Origin: Candidatus Uhrbacteria bacterium
GTDB lineage: Bacteria; Patescibacteriota; Patescibacteriia; UBA9934; GWF2-40-263
Direction of reading: 5' to 3'
DNA length: 8,182 nt
NCBI GenBank assembly: GCA_003511125.1
Contig: DOJV01000026.1
Coordinates: forward strand, 81,932-90,113
This document shows, piece after piece, positions 5,582 to 8,182 of this stretch (positions within the stretch are counted from its first letter, which is position 1; each line of letters opens with the position of its first letter). Under the pieces are notes generated by a model. That model saw only the letters and a program-made list of their open reading frames with translations, was not told the origin of the DNA and ran no database searches. The translations under genes and the position numbers were made by a program.

Positions 5582-7606
5582 TTAGCGAGCGCGGATACCT
5601 TTTATTTCAAGTAAACGGCCTTTGGTTTCTTCGGTGTAAAATTCGAAAATGTCGCCGAGTTCGGCTTTGGTTTTGCTCTTGTAACCAACACCGCATTCTT
5701 GGCCGGCTTTGGCATCTTTGGCTTCGGAACGACCAATCTGCACGGTCAAAATTTCACCTTCGCCGACAATTTCTTCGCCGCGCCAGATGCGAATTTTGGC
5801 TTTAGGTTTGACTTTGCCGTCTTTGACACGCAAACCAACAACCCAACCGTTATCAAGCTTTTTGAAATTGGCCAAAACTTCGGCTTTGCCAATTTCGGTA
5901 ATAACGGTTTCTGAAGGCAAAAGTTTTTGCAAATCAACCAAAAGGTCTTCGAATAATTTATAAATAATACTGTACTCGCGAATTTCTACCTCTTTTTCCC
6001 GAGCCAGTTCCTCGGCAGTAGTGGTTGGACGAGCATTAAAACCAATAACCACAGCACCGGTGGCTTCGGCATTCAAAATGTCCGACTCATTAATATGGCC
6101 AAGTCCTTTACCCACGACCTCAATACCAACCTCGGGGTGTTGAACAGTATCGAACATGCCCAGAATGGCTTCAAGAGAACCGAGAACATCGGCACGCAAA
6201 ATAACTTTGCGTGTTTGGCGACTTCCTTCTTCGCCCTCAACCGGAGTGGTGTGCTTAATGGAAGCAACTTCTTCAACCGCGCGCATGGGTTTTACTTTGA
6301 GTTTTTTTAAAGCCATGGTGTCGACCGGGACTTCGATTACATCACCAACCGCCGGGGCATATTTAAGACCAACGATTTTAACCGGCATGGAAGGTGGAGC
6401 TTCTTGAATTGATTCACCGCGCCAGTCGCGCATAGCTCGAACTCTCCCAAAAAAAGTATCAACTACACCTAATCCGTCTCCTAACTTTAAGGTTCCGGCT
6501 TGCACCAAAACCGTGGCCGCCGGGCCCTCGCCCGGATCAACGTGCGATTCAATAACCGTACCAATAGCCGGACGGTTCGGATTAGCGCGAATAATTTTGT
6601 CGTTAAGTTCGGCAGTTAAAATCAAAACATCGAGCAAACCATCAATACCAGTTCCGGCCTTGGCCGAAACTGGAGCAATAACCGTTTTGCCACCCCAATC
6701 TTCTGGGATCAAATTTAATTCGGCTAATTGACCCTTGACCCGTTCTTGATTAGCATCGGCTTTATCGATTTTATTTAAGGCAACTACAAACGGCAAATGA
6801 CTGGACTGGATTATATTTACCGCTTCTTTGGTTTGTGGTTGAACACCGTCATCGGCGGCCACCACTAAAATAGCAATATCGGCCACCTTGGCGCCGCGCG
6901 AACGCATAACCGTAAAAGCCTCGTGTCCAGGAGTGTCGATAAAAGTTAAAAGACGCCCCTTGCGCTCAACTTGATACGCACCAATGTGCTGAGTAATACC
7001 ACCAGCCTCGGATTCCATAACATTAGTTTTACGAATGGCATCAAGAATTTTGGTTTTTCCGTGATCTACGTGACCCATAACCACAACCACCGGCGGACGA
7101 GCCCGTAGAGTTTCCTCTTTTTCTTGACTGATAACCTCAGACAATCTTTTGTCGGCTTCATGATTAATCTCTTCGCCGGCTTTTTTTTCTTCAAGATTGG
7201 CTTTGAACCCTAAATCCTCGGCAATAATCGAGGCCGTATCAAAATCCAAACGCTCGTTTAAGGAAGCAAAGATTCCGCTACGCATCAATTCTTGCATAAC
7301 CCGCGGCACCGGTAATTGCAAACAAGAAGCAAAATCACGCACCGTGATAACCGAAGGTAAAGTAATTGGTTTTTGTTCTTCATCAACTCTTTTTTCGCGG
7401 CGTTCTTGTTCGGCCTTCTGGCTTTCCATTTTTTCCTGCAAACGCTGACGACGTTTTAACTCGGCCCAAGCCGATTGGATTTGGCCGGCCACGCGATCAT
7501 CAACCTTAATAGCATGTGTGCCAATACTAAACCCGAGCTCCGGCAATTTTGCCCGCAGGTCTTCGGGTAAAACGTTTAATCTTCGCGCTAATTCGGAAAT
7601 ATTCAT
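5582..7606 (-). CDS. infB: Translation initiation factor IF-2
   Basis: A 674-residue GTPase that brings formyl-Met-tRNA to the 30S subunit and promotes subunit joining. A short N-terminal helical domain (about 1-50, MNISELARRLNV) is followed by a charged coiled linker (50-80) and an IF2_N-type domain (about 83-135). The G domain shows G1 GHVDHGKT (178-185), G2 Thr205 in GGITQHIG, G3 DTPGH (224-228), G4 NKID (278-281) and G5 SAKAG (314-318). Domains II-IV follow and the protein ends in LLEIKGIRAR. It is shorter than E. coli IF-2 (890 residues) because the N-terminal extension is reduced, as in many small genomes. A promoter (7617-7645) places the transcript start only a few bases before the ATG. 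Unlike the common nusA-infB-rbfA arrangement, trxA follows it here. Confidence 0.98.
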   Translation of the reverse strand: MNISELARRLNVLPEDLRAKLPELGFSIGTHAIKVDDRVAGQIQSAWAELKRRQRLQEKMESQKAEQERREKRVDEEQKPITLPSVITVRDFASCLQLPVPRVMQELMRSGIFASLNERLDFDTASIIAEDLGFKANLEEKKAGEEINHEADKRLSEVISQEKEETLRARPPVVVVMGHVDHGKTKILDAIRKTNVMESEAGGITQHIGAYQVERKGRLLTFIDTPGHEAFTVMRSRGAKVADIAILVVAADDGVQPQTKEAVNIIQSSHLPFVVALNKIDKADANQERVKGQLAELNLIPEDWGGKTVIAPVSAKAGTGIDGLLDVLILTAELNDKIIRANPNRPAIGTVIESHVDPGEGPAATVLVQAGTLKLGDGLGVVDTFFGRVRAMRDWRGESIQEAPPSMPVKIVGLKYAPAVGDVIEVPVDTMALKKLKVKPMRAVEEVASIKHTTPVEGEEGSRQTRKVILRADVLGSLEAILGMFDTVQHPEVGIEVVGKGLGHINESDILNAEATGAVVIGFNARPTTTAEELAREKEVEIREYSIIYKLFEDLLVDLQKLLPSETVITEIGKAEVLANFKKLDNGWVVGLRVKDGKVKPKAKIRIWRGEEIVGEGEILTVQIGRSEAKDAKAGQECGVGYKSKTKAELGDIFEFYTEETKGRLLEIKGIRAR

Positions 7607-7616
7607 AAGTGGTTAA

Positions 7617-7645
7617 ATGATAGCCTTTTTGGCGAAGTTCGTAAA
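7617..7645 (-). promoter_or_regulatory. infB promoter giving a nearly leaderless mRNA
   Basis: On the minus strand TTTACG (7640-7645) and TATCAT (7617-7622) are 17 bp apart, with 4 of 6 and 5 of 6 consensus matches. Transcription would begin around 7609-7611, some 3-5 nt before the ATG at 7606. It lies just downstream of the terminator of the preceding gene. Confidence 0.6.
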
Positions 7646-7655
7646 GGGTGAAGGG

Positions 7656-7695
7656 ACAAAAACAAAAAAAGACCGCCAGAAGCAATCCAACGGTC
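7656..7695 (-). terminator. Intrinsic terminator of the edge gene
   Basis: On the minus strand GACCG/CGGTC (7691-7695 and 7671-7675) closes a stem extended inward by three G-U wobbles and two Watson-Crick pairs around a 5-nt loop. It is followed by TTTTTTTGTTTTTG. It starts 24 bp after the stop codon at 7720 and separates this gene from infB. Confidence 0.75.
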
Positions 7696-7719
7696 GTACC
7701 AAAGAAAGACACGAGCGTC

Positions 7720-8182
7720 CTAACGCACAGGCACCAGTTGACTCCCGCGGAAGCCCGAGCCGCAGTAAGGAACCATGCTGCCGACAAGACCGACACGGAT
7801 GAACGGCCGAGTGTCGCCGAAGAAACCGACATACGGAGCGAGGGAATCGCCACAGCCCGAGCCAGGGAGGTCGATGCCTTGGCGAAGGAGGATGTCACGG
7901 TGCTGGATGGCAATCCAAATCCCGTCGGTGTAAATGAGCGGGATGTGGGTGGCCGTGGCTTCGAGACGACAGTCGACAACTTTGCGGCCGAGGTTCTGCT
8001 CGTACCCCCAGTACACGACAGCACGGGTGAGCTTCTTGCCATCCGGACCGAGCAGGAACTTGGGGACGCCGGGCTGGATGTGACAGCCGACCGGGTCGAC
8101 GACGAAGTCGGTGTCGGCGCAGACCCTGAGCTTGGGAAGCGTCACGGTCTGGTCTACCAGCTGTGAATTACGAAATTCCCTA
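7720..8182 (-). CDS. GC-rich hypothetical protein, start not certain
   Basis: Not recognised. The frame is open from the window edge to a TAG at 7720-7722. An internal GTG at 8145 would give 141 residues (MTLPKLRVCADTDF...), but no SD precedes it and the frame continues upstream (REFRNSQLVDQT) to the edge, so the true start may lie outside. This frame, not the overlapping ones, is chosen because its third positions are overwhelmingly C or G (GTC, GAC, ATC, TTC, CTC, GGC). The protein looks soluble, with no membrane helix. It has Gly- and Cys-containing segments such as LPGSGCGDSL and VPYCGSGFRG near the C-terminus, and five cysteines in the 141 residues. These might bind metal or form disulfides, but no known motif is met. 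Codon bias resembles the 159- and 88-aa genes, not neighbouring infB. It ends at a good terminator. Confidence 0.65.
   Translation of the reverse strand, partial: REFRNSQLVDQTVTLPKLRVCADTDFVVDPVGCHIQPGVPKFLLGPDGKKLTRAVVYWGYEQNLGRKVVDCRLEATATHIPLIYTDGIWIAIQHRDILLRQGIDLPGSGCGDSLAPYVGFFGDTRPFIRVGLVGSMVPYCGSGFRGSQLVPVR

Noticed and set aside
7527..8042. Minus-strand open frame of 171 codons rich in Ser/Thr/Ala that runs into infB
   Set aside because: It is out of phase with both real genes, crosses the terminator and infB promoter, and has the low-complexity composition of a shifted GC-rich frame.
7648..8166. Open frame of 172 codons on the plus strand, rich in acidic residues and Ala/Val
   Set aside because: It is the antisense shadow of the GC-rich minus-strand gene: the minus frame has the coherent C/G third-position bias, and the plus frame runs across that gene's terminator hairpin and A tract.

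Overview
The window looks like part of a small, AT-leaning bacterial genome, most likely a Candidate Phyla Radiation (Patescibacteria) member. This is inferred from several features together: a short IF-2, bacterial-type TrxA and TrxB, a GDH-family enzyme, remnants of an NYN-domain protein and a 'four helix bundle' (S23-like) protein, both common in that group, and housekeeping genes that mostly lack Shine-Dalgarno (SD) sequences. All reading frames work with the standard bacterial code. No RNA gene, IS element or CRISPR array was seen.

Layout, left to right. At 29-1258 (minus) is an intact glutamate dehydrogenase family gene. At 1335-1662 (minus) is a frameshifted, internally deleted relic of an NYN/LabA-type nuclease-like gene, ending in a long imperfect hairpin. 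At 1717-2720 (plus) are two single-gene units with clearly GC-richer codon use: a four-helix membrane protein (159 aa) and a small two/three-helix membrane protein (88 aa). Each has its own -35-like element, SD and terminator hairpin. At 2727-3761 (minus) is an unrecognised soluble protein of 344 aa behind a good sigma70-like promoter. From 7606 down to about 3897 (minus) runs what may be one transcription unit: infB, trxA, a broken S23-like gene and trxB, closed by a strong intrinsic terminator. At the right edge (7720 to the window end, minus) is a third GC-rich gene, unrecognised and perhaps incomplete, with its own terminator just upstream of the infB promoter.

Functionally, the AT-leaning genes are housekeeping. 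IF-2 places initiator tRNA on the ribosome. TrxB passes electrons from a reduced nicotinamide cofactor to TrxA, which reduces protein disulfides. GDH links amino acid and 2-oxoacid pools. The GC-rich genes differ in codon use, stop codons (TGA, TGA, TAG against TAA) and, for the two visible starts, in having strong SDs. They may be recently acquired or belong to a separately evolving gene class. No complete new multi-gene system can be demonstrated here. The most interesting items are the self-contained GC-rich membrane-protein units with a shared promoter motif, a hairpin that buries the SD of the 88-aa gene, and the two previously hidden pseudogenes.
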